Shown: one piece after another, positions 34,207 to 44,898 of the stretch | Numbering within the stretch: position 1 is the stretch's first letter | How the letters are laid out: every line of letters begins with the position of its first letter | Origin: Oryzomicrobium terrae | GTDB taxonomy: Bacteria > Pseudomonadota > Gammaproteobacteria > Burkholderiales > Rhodocyclaceae | Reading direction: 5' to 3' | Assembly: GCF_008274805.1 (NCBI RefSeq) | Contig: NZ_CP022579.1 | Span: forward strand, 1,178,001 to 1,242,000 | Length of the DNA stretch: 64,000 bases | Made by a program: the position numbers and the translations under genes | The notes under the pieces: generated by a model | Told to the model about the DNA's origin: nothing | The model's database searches: none | What the model saw: the letters and a program-made list of their open reading frames with translations, nothing else

Positions 34207-34230
34207 CACCGTAGGCAGGCCTGCTTCTCC

Positions 34231-34265
34231 ACGGGCCGGGTTTTTCCCGGCCCGTTTTGTTTTTG
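34231..34265 (+). terminator. Rho-independent terminator after ftsH
   Basis: A 10-bp perfect stem (34231-34240 with 34246-34255, T5 loop) is followed by TTTGTTTTTG. It lies only about 25 bases before folP, so folP probably relies on readthrough or on a promoter overlapping this region. Confidence 0.85.
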
Positions 34266-34284
34266 TTCATTTGTTGTGGCTGTC

Positions 34285-35127
34285 ATGAAATACCTGCACT
34301 GCGCTGCCTACCGCCTCCCACTCGATCGTCCCCTGGTAATGGGAATTGTCAATCTCACCCCGGATTCCTTCACCGGGGACGGTGTGGCCGGAGGAGGCCA
34401 GGCCAGCGTGGTGGAGGGGGCCATCGCCCATGCCCGGGCACAGTGGGAGGCGGGGGCGGATATCCTCGACCTGGGGGCGGAATCTTCCCGCCCCGGTGCG
34501 ATAGCGACGCCGCTCCAGGAGGAGCTGGACCGGTTGCTGCCGGTCCTCGAAGCCATTGTCGGCTGGGGCGTGCCGATCTCGATCGACACCTATAAGCCCG
34601 AAGTGATGCGTGCCGCCATTGCGGCGGGCGCAGCCATGATCAACGATATCTGCGGCCTTACCCGTCCGGGCGCAATTGATGCGGTAGCCTCGTCGGATGT
34701 GGGCGTATGCCTGATGCACATGCAGGGCGAGCCCGGCACGATGCAGGCGGCTCCCCACTACCAGGATGTGGTGGGGGAGGTGACCGCCTTTCTGCAAGAC
34801 CAAGTGGCGGCGTGTCGGGGGGCTGGTATCGCCGATGAACGCATCGTGCTCGATCCCGGCTTCGGTTTCGGCAAAACCCTGGAGCACAATCTCGCCCTGC
34901 TGCGTGATCTGCCGGCCACCTCGCCGGAGGGGCTTCCCATTCTCGCTGGCATGTCACGCAAGACCATGATCGGCCAGATGACCGGCCGGCCGGTCGAGCA
35001 GCGCCTACCCGGGAGCCTGGCCGCGGCCTTGCTGGCTGCCGAAGGTGGCGCGAAAATCATCCGTGTTCATGACGTGGCCGCCACCCGGGATGTACTGACC
35101 GTGTGGCAGGCCGTGCGCCAGTCATAG
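34285..35127 (+). CDS. folP: dihydropteroate synthase
   Basis: FolP condenses p-aminobenzoate with hydroxymethyl-dihydropterin pyrophosphate in folate synthesis and is the sulfonamide target. The 280-residue product has VMGIVNLTPDSFTGDG, GADILDLGAESSRPGA, INDICGLTRPGAIDAVASS and DPGFGFGKTLEHN in order. The ATG at 34285 is chosen; an in-frame GTG at 34276 would add three residues and cannot be excluded, as neither has a strong ribosome site. It is followed by glmM after 46 bases, the usual ftsH-folP-glmM order. Confidence 0.95.
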   Translation: MKYLHCAAYRLPLDRPLVMGIVNLTPDSFTGDGVAGGGQASVVEGAIAHARAQWEAGADILDLGAESSRPGAIATPLQEELDRLLPVLEAIVGWGVPISIDTYKPEVMRAAIAAGAAMINDICGLTRPGAIDAVASSDVGVCLMHMQGEPGTMQAAPHYQDVVGEVTAFLQDQVAACRGAGIADERIVLDPGFGFGKTLEHNLALLRDLPATSPEGLPILAGMSRKTMIGQMTGRPVEQRLPGSLAAALLAAEGGAKIIRVHDVAATRDVLTVWQAVRQS

Positions 35128-35173
35128 TCCTCGCCTCAGCGACGACATCTAACAATATCAAGGGGGTTTCTTC

Positions 35174-36562
35174 ATGAGCCGTAAATATTTCGGCACGGAC
35201 GGCGTGCGTGGCCGGGTTGGGACTTTTCCCATCACTCCGGATTTCGTGATGCGGCTGGGCTATGCTGCCGGGCAGGCACTGATGGAGCGATGGGAGAGCG
35301 GCAAGGCTGGAGCTGAGCGGCCGGCGGTACTGATCGGTAAAGACACGCGGATTTCCGGCTACATGCTCGAAGCTGCCCTGGAGGCCGGTTTTTCCGCCGC
35401 AGGGGTGGATACCTGCCTGACCGGCCCCTTGCCAACCCCGGCGATTGCCTACCTGACCCGCGCCCTACGGCTTCAGGCCGGTGTGGTGATTTCTGCGTCG
35501 CACAATCCGTACTACGACAACGGAATCAAGTTCTTTTCGGCCTACGGTACCAAGTTCCCCGATGAAGTGGAGAGCAACATCGAAAGCCGCCTGGAAGCAG
35601 CGGTCGGCCCCCTGTCGTGCGTGCCTTCCGCCCAGCTGGGCCGGGCGCGACGTATTAACGATGCGGCTGGCCGGTACATCGAATTCTGCAAGAGCACCTT
35701 CCCTTCGGATCTGGATCTGCGTGGCTTGAAGATCGTGGTGGACTGCGCTCACGGTGCTGCCTATCACGTGGCGCCGCCGGTGCTCCATGAACTGGGGGCG
35801 GAAGTGGTATCGGTAGGAGCCGCTCCCAACGGTCTCAATATCAATGATGGCGTCGGCGCCACGGCGCCACGCTGTCTGGCTGAAGTGGTTTTGGCTAACC
35901 GGGCTGACCTCGGCGTGGCCCTGGATGGCGATGGCGACCGTCTGGTCATGGTCGATGCCCAGGGCAATGCCTACGATGGCGACCAACTGCTTTACGCCAT
36001 CGTGCGCAGCCGTTTGAAACAAGGGCCGGTGGCCGGTGTCGCCGGAACCCTGATGACCAACCTGGCCCTGGAGCATGCGCTGCAAAAGCTGGAAATTCCG
36101 TTCGTGCGGGCCAAGGTGGGGGACCGTTACGTGGTCGAGGCTCTCAATCAGCGCGGTTGGCTCTATGGGGGGGAAAACTCAGGTCACATCCTATGCCTCG
36201 ATCGCCATTCAACCGGCGACGGACTGGTCTCCGCCCTACAAGTGCTGGCGGCGCTGCGGCAGCAGGGGGGCACCTTAGCCGAGTTGCTGGGTGGCCTGGC
36301 CTTGTACCCCCAGGTGCTGGTCAACGTGCGATTTGCCAAGGGAACGGCATGGCAGGGCCATCCGGCCATCGAGGCGGCACAGCGGGCGGTTGAGGCCGAG
36401 CTGGATGGCGAGGGGAGGGTGCTGCTGCGTGCCTCGGGAACCGAGCCGCTGCTGCGGGTGATGGTGGAAGGCCGGGATGCGGCGCAAGTGGATCGCCTTG
36501 CGCATCAGCTGGCCGATGCGGTGCGTCAGGCCGTCGGCGGCGAGGAGCACGACGCCCATTGA
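35174..36562 (+). CDS. glmM: phosphoglucosamine mutase
   Basis: GlmM interconverts glucosamine-6-phosphate and glucosamine-1-phosphate, feeding UDP-GlcNAc for peptidoglycan and LPS. The 462-residue product starts [17 protein letters not shown]. It has the phosphoserine active site [18 protein letters not shown], the metal loop [14 protein letters not shown], the sugar-binding [19 protein letters not shown] and the phosphate-binding [25 protein letters not shown] upstream supports the start. It is slightly longer than the E. coli enzyme. It is followed by the pst operon after a 141-base gap with a Pho-box candidate. Confidence 0.96.
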   Translation: MSRKYFGTDGVRGRVGTFPITPDFVMRLGYAAGQALMERWESGKAGAERPAVLIGKDTRISGYMLEAALEAGFSAAGVDTCLTGPLPTPAIAYLTRALRLQAGVVISASHNPYYDNGIKFFSAYGTKFPDEVESNIESRLEAAVGPLSCVPSAQLGRARRINDAAGRYIEFCKSTFPSDLDLRGLKIVVDCAHGAAYHVAPPVLHELGAEVVSVGAAPNGLNINDGVGATAPRCLAEVVLANRADLGVALDGDGDRLVMVDAQGNAYDGDQLLYAIVRSRLKQGPVAGVAGTLMTNLALEHALQKLEIPFVRAKVGDRYVVEALNQRGWLYGGENSGHILCLDRHSTGDGLVSALQVLAALRQQGGTLAELLGGLALYPQVLVNVRFAKGTAWQGHPAIEAAQRAVEAELDGEGRVLLRASGTEPLLRVMVEGRDAAQVDRLAHQLADAVRQAVGGEEHDAH

Positions 36563-36605
36563 GGCGGGGCCGGGGCGTCAGGAGGGTGGCGGGTTTATTA
36601 CAGGG

Positions 36606-36639
36606 ATGTCACGGCGCTGTAACAATCCGCCCCTAGACT
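36606..36639 (+). promoter_or_regulatory. candidate Pho box and promoter for pstSCAB
   Basis: Two 7-base repeats, ATGTCAC (36606-36612) and CTGTAAC (36617-36623), are spaced with an 11-base period, as in the PhoB-binding Pho box. A -10-like TAGACT (36634-36639) follows at the distance expected when PhoB replaces the -35 contact. The pstS start is 65 bases further on. Confidence 0.65.
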
Positions 36640-36703
36640 GCCGTTCGTAGTGGTTACCCTGCCACTCATCGAACATTCCAGGACCCCCTAGGAGATACCC
36701 CGC

Positions 36704-37702
36704 ATGAAACTGGTCAAGATCGCCGCCGCTCTCGGCTTTGCGTTTGTTGGCGCCGCTTCGGTTGGCGTTGCCCATGCCCAGTCCGCCGTTGTGAAGGTGG
36801 ATGGTTCTTCCACTGTGTATCCCATCACCGAGGCTGTCGCCGAGGACTTCCAGAAAGCCAAGAAGAACGCCGTCAAGGTAACCGTGGGTATCTCCGGTAC
36901 TGGTGGCGGTTTCAAGAAATTCTGCCGCGGAGAAACCGACATCTCCGACGCTTCCCGTCCCATCCTGAAGAAGGAGATGGATGCCTGTAAGGAAGCCGGT
37001 ATCGCTTACTACGAACTGCCGATCGCCTACGATGCGCTGACCGTCATCGTTAACCCGCAGAACACCTTTGCCTCCACCCTGTCCGTTGCCGATCTGAAGA
37101 AGATCTGGGAGCCGGCCGCCCAGGGCAAGATCACCAACTGGAACCAGGTGAACCCTTCCTTCCCCGACATGCCGCTGAAGCTCTACGGCGCGGGTTCCGA
37201 TTCCGGCACCTTTGATTACTTCACCGAAGCGATCGTCGGCAAGGCCAAGTCCTCCCGTGGCGATTACACCGCCTCCGAAGACGACAACGTGCTGGTTCAG
37301 GGCGTGGCCCGCGACAAGGGCGGCCTGGGCTACTTCGGCTTTGCCTACTATGTGGAAAACCAGAAGAAGTTGAAGGCCGTGGCTATCGACGGCGGCAAGG
37401 GTGGCGTGCTGCCCTCTCCCCAGGCAGTGGAAAACGGTACCTACAGCCCTCTCTCCCGGCCGATCTTCATCTACGTGAATGCCAAGTCCCTGGACAAGCC
37501 GGAGGTGAAGGAGTTCGTCGATTTCTATCTGAAGAATGCGCCCAAGCTGGTCAAGGAAGTGAAGTACGTGCCGTTGCCCTCCAAGGTCTATGAGGCCAAT
37601 ACCGAGCGTCTGACCAAGAAGAAGGTCGGCACCGTGTTCGGCGGCGAAGAAGCCGTCGGCATGAAGATTGAAGAGCTGGTGCACCGCGAAGCCAAGCTGT
37701 AG
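36704..37702 (+). CDS. pstS: phosphate ABC transporter, periplasmic phosphate-binding protein
   Basis: PstS binds inorganic phosphate in the periplasm and passes it to PstCA. The 332-residue product has a Sec signal peptide ([20 protein letters not shown], cleavage near AHAQS), [19 protein letters not shown] and [20 protein letters not shown] for phosphate contacts, and [14 protein letters not shown]. It is of the longer PstS type common in beta- and other proteobacteria. It is the first gene of pstSCAB, and a hairpin after its stop (37722-37759) probably favours higher PstS than permease levels. Confidence 0.95.
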   Translation: MKLVKIAAALGFAFVGAASVGVAHAQSAVVKVDGSSTVYPITEAVAEDFQKAKKNAVKVTVGISGTGGGFKKFCRGETDISDASRPILKKEMDACKEAGIAYYELPIAYDALTVIVNPQNTFASTLSVADLKKIWEPAAQGKITNWNQVNPSFPDMPLKLYGAGSDSGTFDYFTEAIVGKAKSSRGDYTASEDDNVLVQGVARDKGGLGYFGFAYYVENQKKLKAVAIDGGKGGVLPSPQAVENGTYSPLSRPIFIYVNAKSLDKPEVKEFVDFYLKNAPKLVKEVKYVPLPSKVYEANTERLTKKKVGTVFGGEEAVGMKIEELVHREAKL

Positions 37703-37721
37703 CCTTTTTTAGGTAACGCAT

Positions 37722-37759
37722 GCGGCCCGCCCCCAGGGGCAACCTGACGGGCGGGCCGC
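37722..37759 (+). other. intercistronic hairpin between pstS and pstC
   Basis: A 10-bp GC-rich perfect stem (37722-37731 with 37750-37759) lies 19 bases after the pstS stop. No direct T-tract follows. Such structures often stabilise the upstream message or attenuate the downstream one. Confidence 0.6.
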
Positions 37760-37832
37760 GGTCGTTTGTGCTGTCGCCGTCTTGTTTTTTTACGCTCGCT
37801 TCACTTTCCTTTCATAATTCCGGGCGCGCCTC

Positions 37833-38786
37833 ATGTCTTCGATCATCCTTGCGGAATCTTCTCCGGCCATGCCCCTCGATTACGTCAGCGACCGCCTTGC
37901 CCGGCGGCGTACCCGTCACTTGCGCGAAACCATCATCGAATTGCTGCTGTTGGCGGCAGCGCTGGTTTCGGTGGCAACGACCCTCGGTATCGTGTTCATC
38001 CTCGTCAAAGAGTCCCTCGTGTTCTTTGAGCACGTTTCTCTGTGGGACTTTCTGACCGATACACAATGGACCCCCCTGTTCGACGATGCACACTTCGGCA
38101 TCCTGCCCCTGGTGTCCGGTACTTTGGTGAGTTCCGGGGTTGCTCTGTTGGTGGCGATTCCGCTCGGGACGATCATCGCCATCTACCTGTCGGAATTCGC
38201 TCCGTTCAAGGTGCGCGAGATCGCCAAGCCTTTCCTCGAGCTGCTCGGTGGGGTGCCGACGATCATCTATGGTTACTTTGCGCTGTTGTTCGTTACCCCC
38301 CTGCTGCAGCTTCTGATTCCCGAATTGCCGGGTTTCAACCTGCTCTCGGCGGGTTTGGTGATGGGCATCATGATCGTGCCCTACGTCAGTTCAGTGGCTG
38401 AGGATGCCATGCGTGCCGTGCCCATGAGCCTGCGCGAGGGGTCCTACGCCATGGGCGCGACCCGCTACCAGACGGCGGTCAAGGTAGTGGCGCCGGCGGC
38501 GATTTCCGGGCTGGCGGCGGCATACATCCTGGGGATTTCCCGGGCAGTGGGCGAGACCATGATCCTGGCAGTGGCGGCTGGTATGCAGCCGAATCTGACG
38601 TGGAACCCCCTGGAGCCGGCTGAAACCATTACCGCCTACATCGTGCAAGTAGCCCTGGGCGATCTGCCCCATGGTTCGGTGGGCTACCAGACTATTTTCG
38701 CTGCGGGCCTGACGCTGATGCTGATCACGCTGTGCTTTAACGTCATCGGCCACCTGATGCGCAAGAAATTCCGCGAGGTTTACTAA
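37833..38786 (+). CDS. pstC: phosphate ABC transporter permease PstC
   Basis: PstC is one of the two inner-membrane permeases of the high-affinity phosphate transporter. The 317-residue product has about six hydrophobic segments and the typical ABC permease coupling loop EGSYAMGATRYQTAVKVVAP. Other family segments are FLELLGGVPTIIYGYFAL and SRAVGETMILAVAAGMQPN. The first 40 residues are polar and basic (DRLARRRTRHLRE). pstA starts one base after its stop, so the two permeases are translationally linked. Confidence 0.94.
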   Translation: MSSIILAESSPAMPLDYVSDRLARRRTRHLRETIIELLLLAAALVSVATTLGIVFILVKESLVFFEHVSLWDFLTDTQWTPLFDDAHFGILPLVSGTLVSSGVALLVAIPLGTIIAIYLSEFAPFKVREIAKPFLELLGGVPTIIYGYFALLFVTPLLQLLIPELPGFNLLSAGLVMGIMIVPYVSSVAEDAMRAVPMSLREGSYAMGATRYQTAVKVVAPAAISGLAAAYILGISRAVGETMILAVAAGMQPNLTWNPLEPAETITAYIVQVALGDLPHGSVGYQTIFAAGLTLMLITLCFNVIGHLMRKKFREVY

Positions 38787-38787
38787 G

Positions 38788-39717
38788 ATGACCGCTATTT
38801 CCGCAAATCTTCAGGAAATCCGGACGATCATCGCGCGCCACAAGCGCTGGGATCTTCTCTTTTCCCTGCTTGGCTTGGCCGCCTTGATGATCGGGGTACT
38901 GACCTTTCTGACCCTGTTTGGCCAGATGGTCATCGAAGGGGCTGGGCGGTTGAGCCTCGATTTCTTCCTCAATTTTCCGTCCCGTCGTCCCGAGCAGGCA
39001 GGCATCCTGTCCGCCTGGGTGGGGTCCACCCTGGTGATGGTAGTGACGGCCCTGGTGGCGGTGCCGGTCGGAGTTGCCGCCGGGGTGTATCTGGAAGAGT
39101 ACGCCCCCAAGAATCTGCTCACAGACATCATCGAGATCAATGTCACCAACCTGGCTGGCGTTCCCTCGATCGTTTATGGCCTGCTGGCTCTGGGCATCTT
39201 TGTGTATCAGTTCGGTTTTGGCCAGAGCATTCTGTCCGCAGGTCTGACCCTGGCCCTGCTGATCCTGCCGGTGGTGATCGTTGCTACCAGGGAGGCCATC
39301 CGGGCGATTCCCATTCACATCCGGGAAGGGGCCTACGCCTGTGGGGCGACCCAGTGGCAGACGGTGCGCGACCATATTTTGCCGTACTCTTCGGCAGGGA
39401 TTCTTACCGGTGTGATCATCGGCATGGCCCGAGCCATCGGTGAAACTGCTCCCATCATCACCATCGGTGCCCTGACTTTTATCGCCTTTCTGCCGCCGCT
39501 GCCCTTTACCGGCGAACCTACGGCGGGGCTGTTCGATTGGCTGACCTCCCCCTTTACCGTGATGCCCATCCAGATGTTCAACTGGACGTCTCGCCCCGAG
39601 GAAGCCTTTCATGAAAACGCCGCTGCTGCTGGCTTCGTCCTGGTTTTGATGACCTTGACCATGAACGGCATGGCCATCTGGCTGCGTTATCGCCTGCGCA
39701 AGAACATCAAGTGGTAA
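38788..39717 (+). CDS. pstA: phosphate ABC transporter permease PstA
   Basis: PstA is the partner permease of PstC. The 309-residue product has about six membrane segments and the family motifs [40 protein letters not shown], the coupling loop [20 protein letters not shown] and [19 protein letters not shown]. The ATG at 38788 immediately follows the pstC stop. pstB starts 68 bases downstream. Confidence 0.95.
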   Translation: MTAISANLQEIRTIIARHKRWDLLFSLLGLAALMIGVLTFLTLFGQMVIEGAGRLSLDFFLNFPSRRPEQAGILSAWVGSTLVMVVTALVAVPVGVAAGVYLEEYAPKNLLTDIIEINVTNLAGVPSIVYGLLALGIFVYQFGFGQSILSAGLTLALLILPVVIVATREAIRAIPIHIREGAYACGATQWQTVRDHILPYSSAGILTGVIIGMARAIGETAPIITIGALTFIAFLPPLPFTGEPTAGLFDWLTSPFTVMPIQMFNWTSRPEEAFHENAAAAGFVLVLMTLTMNGMAIWLRYRLRKNIKW

Positions 39718-39785
39718 CCGGTAGCAGCGCCGCTGCCGCCGTTACCCCAACTCGACACGACCGACGACCGTTCAGGATTCATACA

Positions 39786-40556
<771 letters not shown>

Positions 40557-40572
40557 GCGATGCGTTCCTTCG

Positions 40573-40604
40573 CGCAAAAGGCCGCATTCATGCGGCCTTT
40601 TGCG
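40573..40604 (+). terminator. Rho-independent terminator after pstB
   Basis: A 14-bp perfect stem (40573-40586 with 40591-40604, TTCA loop), with T4 inside the 3' arm, closes the pst operon 17 bases after the pstB stop. Confidence 0.85.
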
Positions 40605-40635
40605 TGTCAGTCAGGGTAGGGGAAGCGGCTCTGGA

Positions 40636-40665
40636 TTGACCTTGGTCTTGTAAATGAGCTAACAT
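40636..40665 (+). promoter_or_regulatory. candidate sigma-70 promoter for tpiA-secG
   Basis: TTGACC (40636-40641) and TAACAT (40660-40665) are separated by 18 bases, about 80 bases before the tpiA start. This may drive tpiA, secG and possibly tRNA-Leu. Confidence 0.6.
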
Positions 40666-40742
40666 TCGGCGGTTTTGTAGGCCCCGATAGCCTTGGTGAC
40701 CAAAAGTTCCCAGGGGGGTTTTTCAAGCTTATAAAGTTTCTT

Positions 40743-41492
40743 ATGCGCACCAAGCTCGTTGTTGGCAACTGGAAGATGCACGGCTCCCTGGAGGGGAACC
40801 GCCAGTTGCTCGGCACGGTGCGCAGCGGCTTGCCAAGCGGCATGGCGTGCGCAGTATGCCCGCCTTTCCCCTATCTCGCGCAGGCTCAGTCCGAACTGGC
40901 TGGTTCGGAGGTGGCGATTGGGGCGCAAACGGTGAGTGAGCATGCTGCCGGTGCGTATACCGGTGAAGTCAGTTTGTCCATGCTCAAGGAATTTGGCTGT
41001 CGCTACGTCATTGTTGGGCATTCCGAACGGCGCTCGCTTTACGGCGAGTCCGATGAGGTGGTGGCGGAGAAGTTTGCAGCAACGGTTGCTGCAGGTCTGG
41101 TGCCGATCCTTTGTGTGGGTGAGGTGCTGGAAGAGCGTGAGTCCGGGGCGACTGCCCGGGTTGTCGAGCGGCAATTGCAGGTCGTGCTGGATAAGGTTGG
41201 TGTTGCGGCTTTTGCCGGTGCTGTTGTGGCCTATGAACCCGTATGGGCAATCGGCACGGGCAAAACTGCCACGCCGATGCAGGCGCAAGAAGTGCACGCC
41301 GCAATTCGCGCCCAGGTGGCGCGTCTGGATTCGGTGATTGCCGAGCGGCTGCAGGTGCTTTATGGCGGCAGTGTCAAGCCGGGTAACGCGGCGGAACTGT
41401 TTGGGCAGCCTGATATTGACGGTGGTTTGATTGGCGGTGCTGCCCTGGTGGCAGATGATTTTCTGGCGATTTGCCGGGCTGCGGCCTGTTGA
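40743..41492 (+). CDS. tpiA: triosephosphate isomerase
   Basis: TpiA interconverts dihydroxyacetone phosphate and glyceraldehyde-3-phosphate in glycolysis and gluconeogenesis. The 249-residue product has the N-terminal RTKLVVGNWKMHGS (Asn and Lys of the active site), the catalytic His in YVIVGHSERRSLYGE, the catalytic Glu in VAYEPVWAIGTGKTA, and the phosphate-binding YGGSVKPGNAAEL. Length is normal. Third-position base use in tpiA, secG and nuoA-C is less GC-rich than in cysS or nuoG, but not enough to suggest transfer. secG starts 20 bases downstream. Confidence 0.97.
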   Translation: MRTKLVVGNWKMHGSLEGNRQLLGTVRSGLPSGMACAVCPPFPYLAQAQSELAGSEVAIGAQTVSEHAAGAYTGEVSLSMLKEFGCRYVIVGHSERRSLYGESDEVVAEKFAATVAAGLVPILCVGEVLEERESGATARVVERQLQVVLDKVGVAAFAGAVVAYEPVWAIGTGKTATPMQAQEVHAAIRAQVARLDSVIAERLQVLYGGSVKPGNAAELFGQPDIDGGLIGGAALVADDFLAICRAAAC

Positions 41493-41511
41493 GTCGTCGA
41501 AAAGGACAATA

Positions 41512-41883
41512 ATGGGTTTCTGGCTTTCGTTGATCGTCGTTGTTCATATCCTGGTGGGGTTGGCCATTATCGGGCTGGTGCTGATGCAGCACGGCAAAGG
41601 GGCCGATATGGGGGCTGCTTTCGGCAGTGGTGCATCCGGTAGCCTGTTTGGCGCATCGGGTTCGGCCAACTTCCTTTCCCGTGCCACGGCGATCCTCGCT
41701 GCAGTGTTTTTCTCGACGAGCCTTGCGCTCGCTTACGTTGCTTTCAGCAAGCCGAAAGGGGTTGATAGCGTGATGAAGAGTGTTGTAGAATCTAATTCTT
41801 CTTCCGCTCCTGCCGCAACCGGCGCAGTTACTGGATCGACGCCGGCGAGTGGTGAGTCAAAAGCTAAAGATATCCCCCGCTAA
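41512..41883 (+). CDS. secG: protein translocase subunit SecG
   Basis: SecG is the small auxiliary subunit of the SecYEG channel. The 123-residue product from the ATG at 41512 (AAAGGACAATA upstream) has the two membrane helices (about 2-22 and 52-72) and the conserved VLMQHGKGADMGAAFG and GASGSLFGASGSANFLSRAT between them. The C-terminus is a Ser/Ala/Pro-rich tail, longer than in some relatives. It lies directly before tRNA-Leu and the nuo operon; tpiA-secG-tRNA-Leu-nuoA is a conserved proteobacterial order. Confidence 0.95.
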   Translation: MGFWLSLIVVVHILVGLAIIGLVLMQHGKGADMGAAFGSGASGSLFGASGSANFLSRATAILAAVFFSTSLALAYVAFSKPKGVDSVMKSVVESNSSSAPAATGAVTGSTPASGESKAKDIPR

Positions 41884-41897
41884 ATTTGGGGTTTATC

Positions 41898-41940
41898 GAG
41901 TTGCTGACTGAGTTTTTTCCCTTGAAAAGTCAGTAACTCG
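41898..41940 (+). other. 13-bp hairpin between secG and tRNA-Leu
   Basis: Bases 41898-41910 pair with 41928-41940 (one G-T wobble) around a 17-base loop containing T6. The stem ends nine bases before the tRNA. There is no T-tract after the stem on the plus strand, so a processing site for the secG-tRNA transcript is as likely as a terminator. Confidence 0.5.
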
Positions 41941-41949
41941 CTTAGTAGT

Positions 41950-42034
41950 GCCGACGTGGTGAAATTGGTAGACACGCTATCTTGAGGGGGTAGTGGCGAA
42001 AGCCGTGCGAGTTCGAGTCTCGCCGTCGGCACCA
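41950..42034 (+). tRNA. tRNA-Leu (anticodon GAG)
   Basis: This 85-nt tRNA has a long variable arm, as expected for class II tRNA-Leu. The acceptor arm GCCGACG pairs with CGTCGGC (42024-42030), followed by the discriminator A and an encoded CCA (42032-42034). The anticodon loop TTGAGGG gives anticodon GAG (41984-41986), which reads CUC and CUU codons. The D-arm region TGGTGAAATTGGTAGACACG and the T-loop GTTCGAGTC are canonical. It lies between secG and nuoA. Confidence 0.97.
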
Positions 42035-42044
42035 GCAGATCGTC

Positions 42045-42089
42045 GAGCTCCGCATTTTTCACGGTTGTGAGTTGTGCGGGGCTCTTTTT
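42045..42089 (+). terminator. terminator or attenuator between tRNA-Leu and nuoA
   Basis: A 10-bp stem with one G-T wobble (42045-42054 with 42075-42084) is followed directly by TTTTTG. It would end the tpiA-secG-tRNA transcript or reduce readthrough into nuo, 38 bases before the nuoA start. Confidence 0.65.
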
Positions 42090-42126
42090 GCAAATACGGT
42101 CATTAGACGTCACGTGGCAGCGGATC

Positions 42127-42483
42127 ATGCTGGAAAATTACCTCCCGGTCCTTCTCTTTATCTTCGTGGGTATCGCCTTTGGCGTTCTGCCCATTCTTGC
42201 TGGCTGGTTGTTGGCTCCCAATCGACCTGACAGTGAAAAGCTCTCTCCCTACGAGTGCGGTTTTGAGGCGTTCGAGGATGCGCGTATGAAGTTCGATGTG
42301 CGCTATTACCTCGTCGCCATTCTCTTCATTCTGTTCGACCTGGAAATTGCCTTCCTTTTCCCTTGGGCCATTGTGCTGAAGGAAATTGGGTTGTTCGGGT
42401 TCGTGGCGATGATGATTTTCCTCGGAATTCTGGTGGTCGGCTTCATCTACGAGTGGATGAAGGGCGCCCTGGAGTGGGAGTAA
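42127..42483 (+). CDS. nuoA: NADH-quinone oxidoreductase subunit A
   Basis: NuoA is a small membrane subunit of the proton-pumping complex I, next to the quinone site. The 118-residue product from the ATG at 42127 has three membrane helices (about 5-28, 63-83, 90-112) and the conserved loop [20 protein letters not shown] with its quinone-pocket Cys. The longer frame from 42067 runs into the terminator region and is rejected. It is first of 14 contiguous nuo genes; nuoB begins four bases after its stop. Confidence 0.96.
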   Translation: MLENYLPVLLFIFVGIAFGVLPILAGWLLAPNRPDSEKLSPYECGFEAFEDARMKFDVRYYLVAILFILFDLEIAFLFPWAIVLKEIGLFGFVAMMIFLGILVVGFIYEWMKGALEWE

Positions 42484-42487
42484 GCGC

Positions 42488-42964
42488 ATGGGTATCGAAG
42501 GCGTTCTGCAAGAAGGGTTTGTGACCACCACCGCGGACAAGCTTATTAACTATGTCCGTACGGGTTCGCTGTGGCCCATGACTTTTGGTCTGGCTTGCTG
42601 TGCCGTGGAGATGATCCACGCTGGCTGTTCCCGTTATGACCTTGATCGTTTCGGCATCATCTTCCGCCCGAGCCCCCGTCAATCCGATGTGATGATCGTG
42701 GCGGGTACCCTGACCAACAAGATGGGGGCGGCGCTGCGCAAGGTCTATGACCAGATGCCCGAGCCTCGTTGGGTGATCTCCATGGGCTCCTGCGCCAACG
42801 GTGGCGGCTACTACCACTATTCCTACTCGGTTGTGCGCGGCTGTGATCGCATCGTTCCGGTGGATATCTACGTCCCGGGCTGTCCGCCGACGGCCGAGGC
42901 CTTGCTCTACGGCATCATCCAGCTGCAGAACAAGATCCGCCGCACCAACACCATCGCCCGCTAA
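42488..42964 (+). CDS. nuoB: NADH-quinone oxidoreductase subunit B
   Basis: NuoB carries iron-sulfur cluster N2, the last electron carrier before quinone. The 158-residue product has the adjacent Cys pair in [14 protein letters not shown], then [16 protein letters not shown] and [20 protein letters not shown], which supply the four N2 ligands. Length is normal. It is tightly packed between nuoA and nuoC in the operon. Confidence 0.97.
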   Translation: MGIEGVLQEGFVTTTADKLINYVRTGSLWPMTFGLACCAVEMIHAGCSRYDLDRFGIIFRPSPRQSDVMIVAGTLTNKMGAALRKVYDQMPEPRWVISMGSCANGGGYYHYSYSVVRGCDRIVPVDIYVPGCPPTAEALLYGIIQLQNKIRRTNTIAR

Positions 42965-42978
42965 TACAGGTCCCTATC

Positions 42979-43590
42979 ATGTCTGCAAAGCTCGAGACCC
43001 TGAGCCAGAACCTGCAAAGCCATCTGGGTGAGCGGCTCAAGTCCCTGAAGGTCGCCTTGGGCGAAATCACTATCGAAGTGGCGGCTGGCGATTACCTGGA
43101 GGTGATGAAGACCCTCCGTGATGAGCCGGCCTTGGGCTTCGAAGAACTGATCGACCTGTGCGGCGTGGATTACCTGGGATATGCCGACGGCCGCGAAGAT
43201 GTTCCTGGTGCGGGCAAGCGTTTCGCTGTCGTCGTGCATCTGCTGTCAGTTGCCAACAACTGGCGTCTGCGGGTGCGTACCTTCGCGGAAGACAATGTCT
43301 TCCCGGTGGTGGCCTCGGTGGTGGATGTCTGGAATGGTGCCAATTGGTTCGAACGCGAGGCTTTCGATCTGTTCGGCCTGGTTTTCCCTGGGCACCCTGA
43401 CCTGCGCCGCATTCTCACCGACTATGGGTTTGTCGGCCATCCCTTCCGTAAGGACTTTCCCATCTCCGGCTATGTGGAAATGCGCTACGACCCGGAAGAG
43501 GGGCGTGTCATCTATCAGCCGGTCACCATCGAGCCGCGTGAGAACACGCCGCGCATCGTGCGCGAAGAGAGCTACGGCGATTCGGTCTGA
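42979..43590 (+). CDS. nuoC: NADH-quinone oxidoreductase subunit C
   Basis: NuoC is a peripheral-arm subunit that lies against NuoD. The 203-residue product has the complex I 30-kDa signature [20 protein letters not shown] followed by [19 protein letters not shown]. It is a separate gene here, whereas E. coli has a fused nuoCD; the separate form is usual in betaproteobacteria and resembles the mitochondrial arrangement. nuoD follows after 54 bases. Confidence 0.96.
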   Translation: MSAKLETLSQNLQSHLGERLKSLKVALGEITIEVAAGDYLEVMKTLRDEPALGFEELIDLCGVDYLGYADGREDVPGAGKRFAVVVHLLSVANNWRLRVRTFAEDNVFPVVASVVDVWNGANWFEREAFDLFGLVFPGHPDLRRILTDYGFVGHPFRKDFPISGYVEMRYDPEEGRVIYQPVTIEPRENTPRIVREESYGDSV

Positions 43591-43644
43591 CTGTCCCGGC
43601 CCTAGATAACCGCATACACCTGCAACACAAACGGATTCGCAAAC

Positions 43645-44898
43645 ATGGCGGAAATTCGTAACTACACGATGAACTTCGGTCCTCAGCACCCGGCTGCGCA
43701 CGGTGTGCTGCGCCTCGTGCTGGAGTTGGACGGTGAAGTCGTACAGCGCGCCGATCCCCATATCGGCCTGCTGCACCGTGCCACCGAGAAGCTGGCCGAG
43801 CAGAAGACCTGGATTCAGTCGGTGCCCTACATGGACCGGCTTGATTACGTTTCCACCATGTGTAACGAACATGCCTACTGCATGGCGGTGGAAAAGCTCT
43901 TGGGCGTCGAAGTGCCTGAGCGGGGCCAGTACATCCGGGTGATGTTCGACGAAGTGACCCGTATCCTCAACCACTTGTTGTGGATCGGCTGTCACGGCTT
44001 GGACGTGGGCGCCATGGCCATGGCCCTGTACTGCTTCCGCGAGCGTGAAGATCTGATGGACTGCTACGAAGCGGTTTCGGGTGCGCGTTTGCATGCGGCC
44101 TACTACCGCCCGGGAGGCGTTTATCGCGATTTGCCGGACGCCATGCCCCAGTACCAGGAATCCCGTTGGAAGAAGCCGGACGAGGTGAAGCGCCTCAATG
44201 AGGCCCGTTCTGGCTCCCTGCTCGACTTCCTTGACGATTTCACGCAGCGTTTTCCCAAGATTCTCGACGAATACCACACGCTGCTTACCGACAACCGGAT
44301 CTGGAAGCAACGCCTGGTAGACGTGGGTATCGTTTCGCCCGAGCGGGCCCTGCAACTCGGTTTCACCGGCGCCATGCTGCGTGGTTCGGGCATCGCTTGG
44401 GATGTGCGTAAGAAACAGCCCTACGAAGTCTATGACCGCCTGGATTTCGATATCCCTGTTGGCAAAAACGGCGATTCCTACGACCGCTATTTGGTGCGCA
44501 TGGAGGAAATGGCCCAGTCGAACCGGATCATTCGCCAGTGCATCGATTGGCTGCGCAAGAATCCCGGTCCGGTCATCTCTGATAACCATAAGGTTGCCCC
44601 CCCGTCACGGGAAGGGATGAAGTCGAACATGGAAGAGCTGATCCACCACTTCAAGCTCTTTACTGAAGGGATGCACGTTCCGGAAGGCGAAGCCTATGCG
44701 GCCATCGAGCATCCCAAGGGCGAGTTCGGTATCTACTTCATCTCCGACGGCGCCAACAAGCCGTACCGCATGAAGATCCGCGCCCCTGGTTTTGCCCACC
44801 TGGCAGCCATGGACGAAATGGCCCGAGGCCACATGATCGCCGACGTGGTGACGATCATCGGCACCCAAGACATCGTGTTTGGTGAGATTGACCGCTGA
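43645..44898 (+). CDS. nuoD: NADH-quinone oxidoreductase subunit D
   Basis: NuoD forms, with NuoB, the quinone-binding pocket of complex I. The 417-residue product has the 49-kDa signatures [20 protein letters not shown] (conserved His of the quinone site), [18 protein letters not shown] and [20 protein letters not shown]. The C-terminus is DIVFGEIDR. Length is typical for the unfused form. Its stop overlaps the nuoE start (TGATG-type, base 44898), implying coupled translation. Confidence 0.97.
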   Translation: MAEIRNYTMNFGPQHPAAHGVLRLVLELDGEVVQRADPHIGLLHRATEKLAEQKTWIQSVPYMDRLDYVSTMCNEHAYCMAVEKLLGVEVPERGQYIRVMFDEVTRILNHLLWIGCHGLDVGAMAMALYCFREREDLMDCYEAVSGARLHAAYYRPGGVYRDLPDAMPQYQESRWKKPDEVKRLNEARSGSLLDFLDDFTQRFPKILDEYHTLLTDNRIWKQRLVDVGIVSPERALQLGFTGAMLRGSGIAWDVRKKQPYEVYDRLDFDIPVGKNGDSYDRYLVRMEEMAQSNRIIRQCIDWLRKNPGPVISDNHKVAPPSREGMKSNMEELIHHFKLFTEGMHVPEGEAYAAIEHPKGEFGIYFISDGANKPYRMKIRAPGFAHLAAMDEMARGHMIADVVTIIGTQDIVFGEIDR

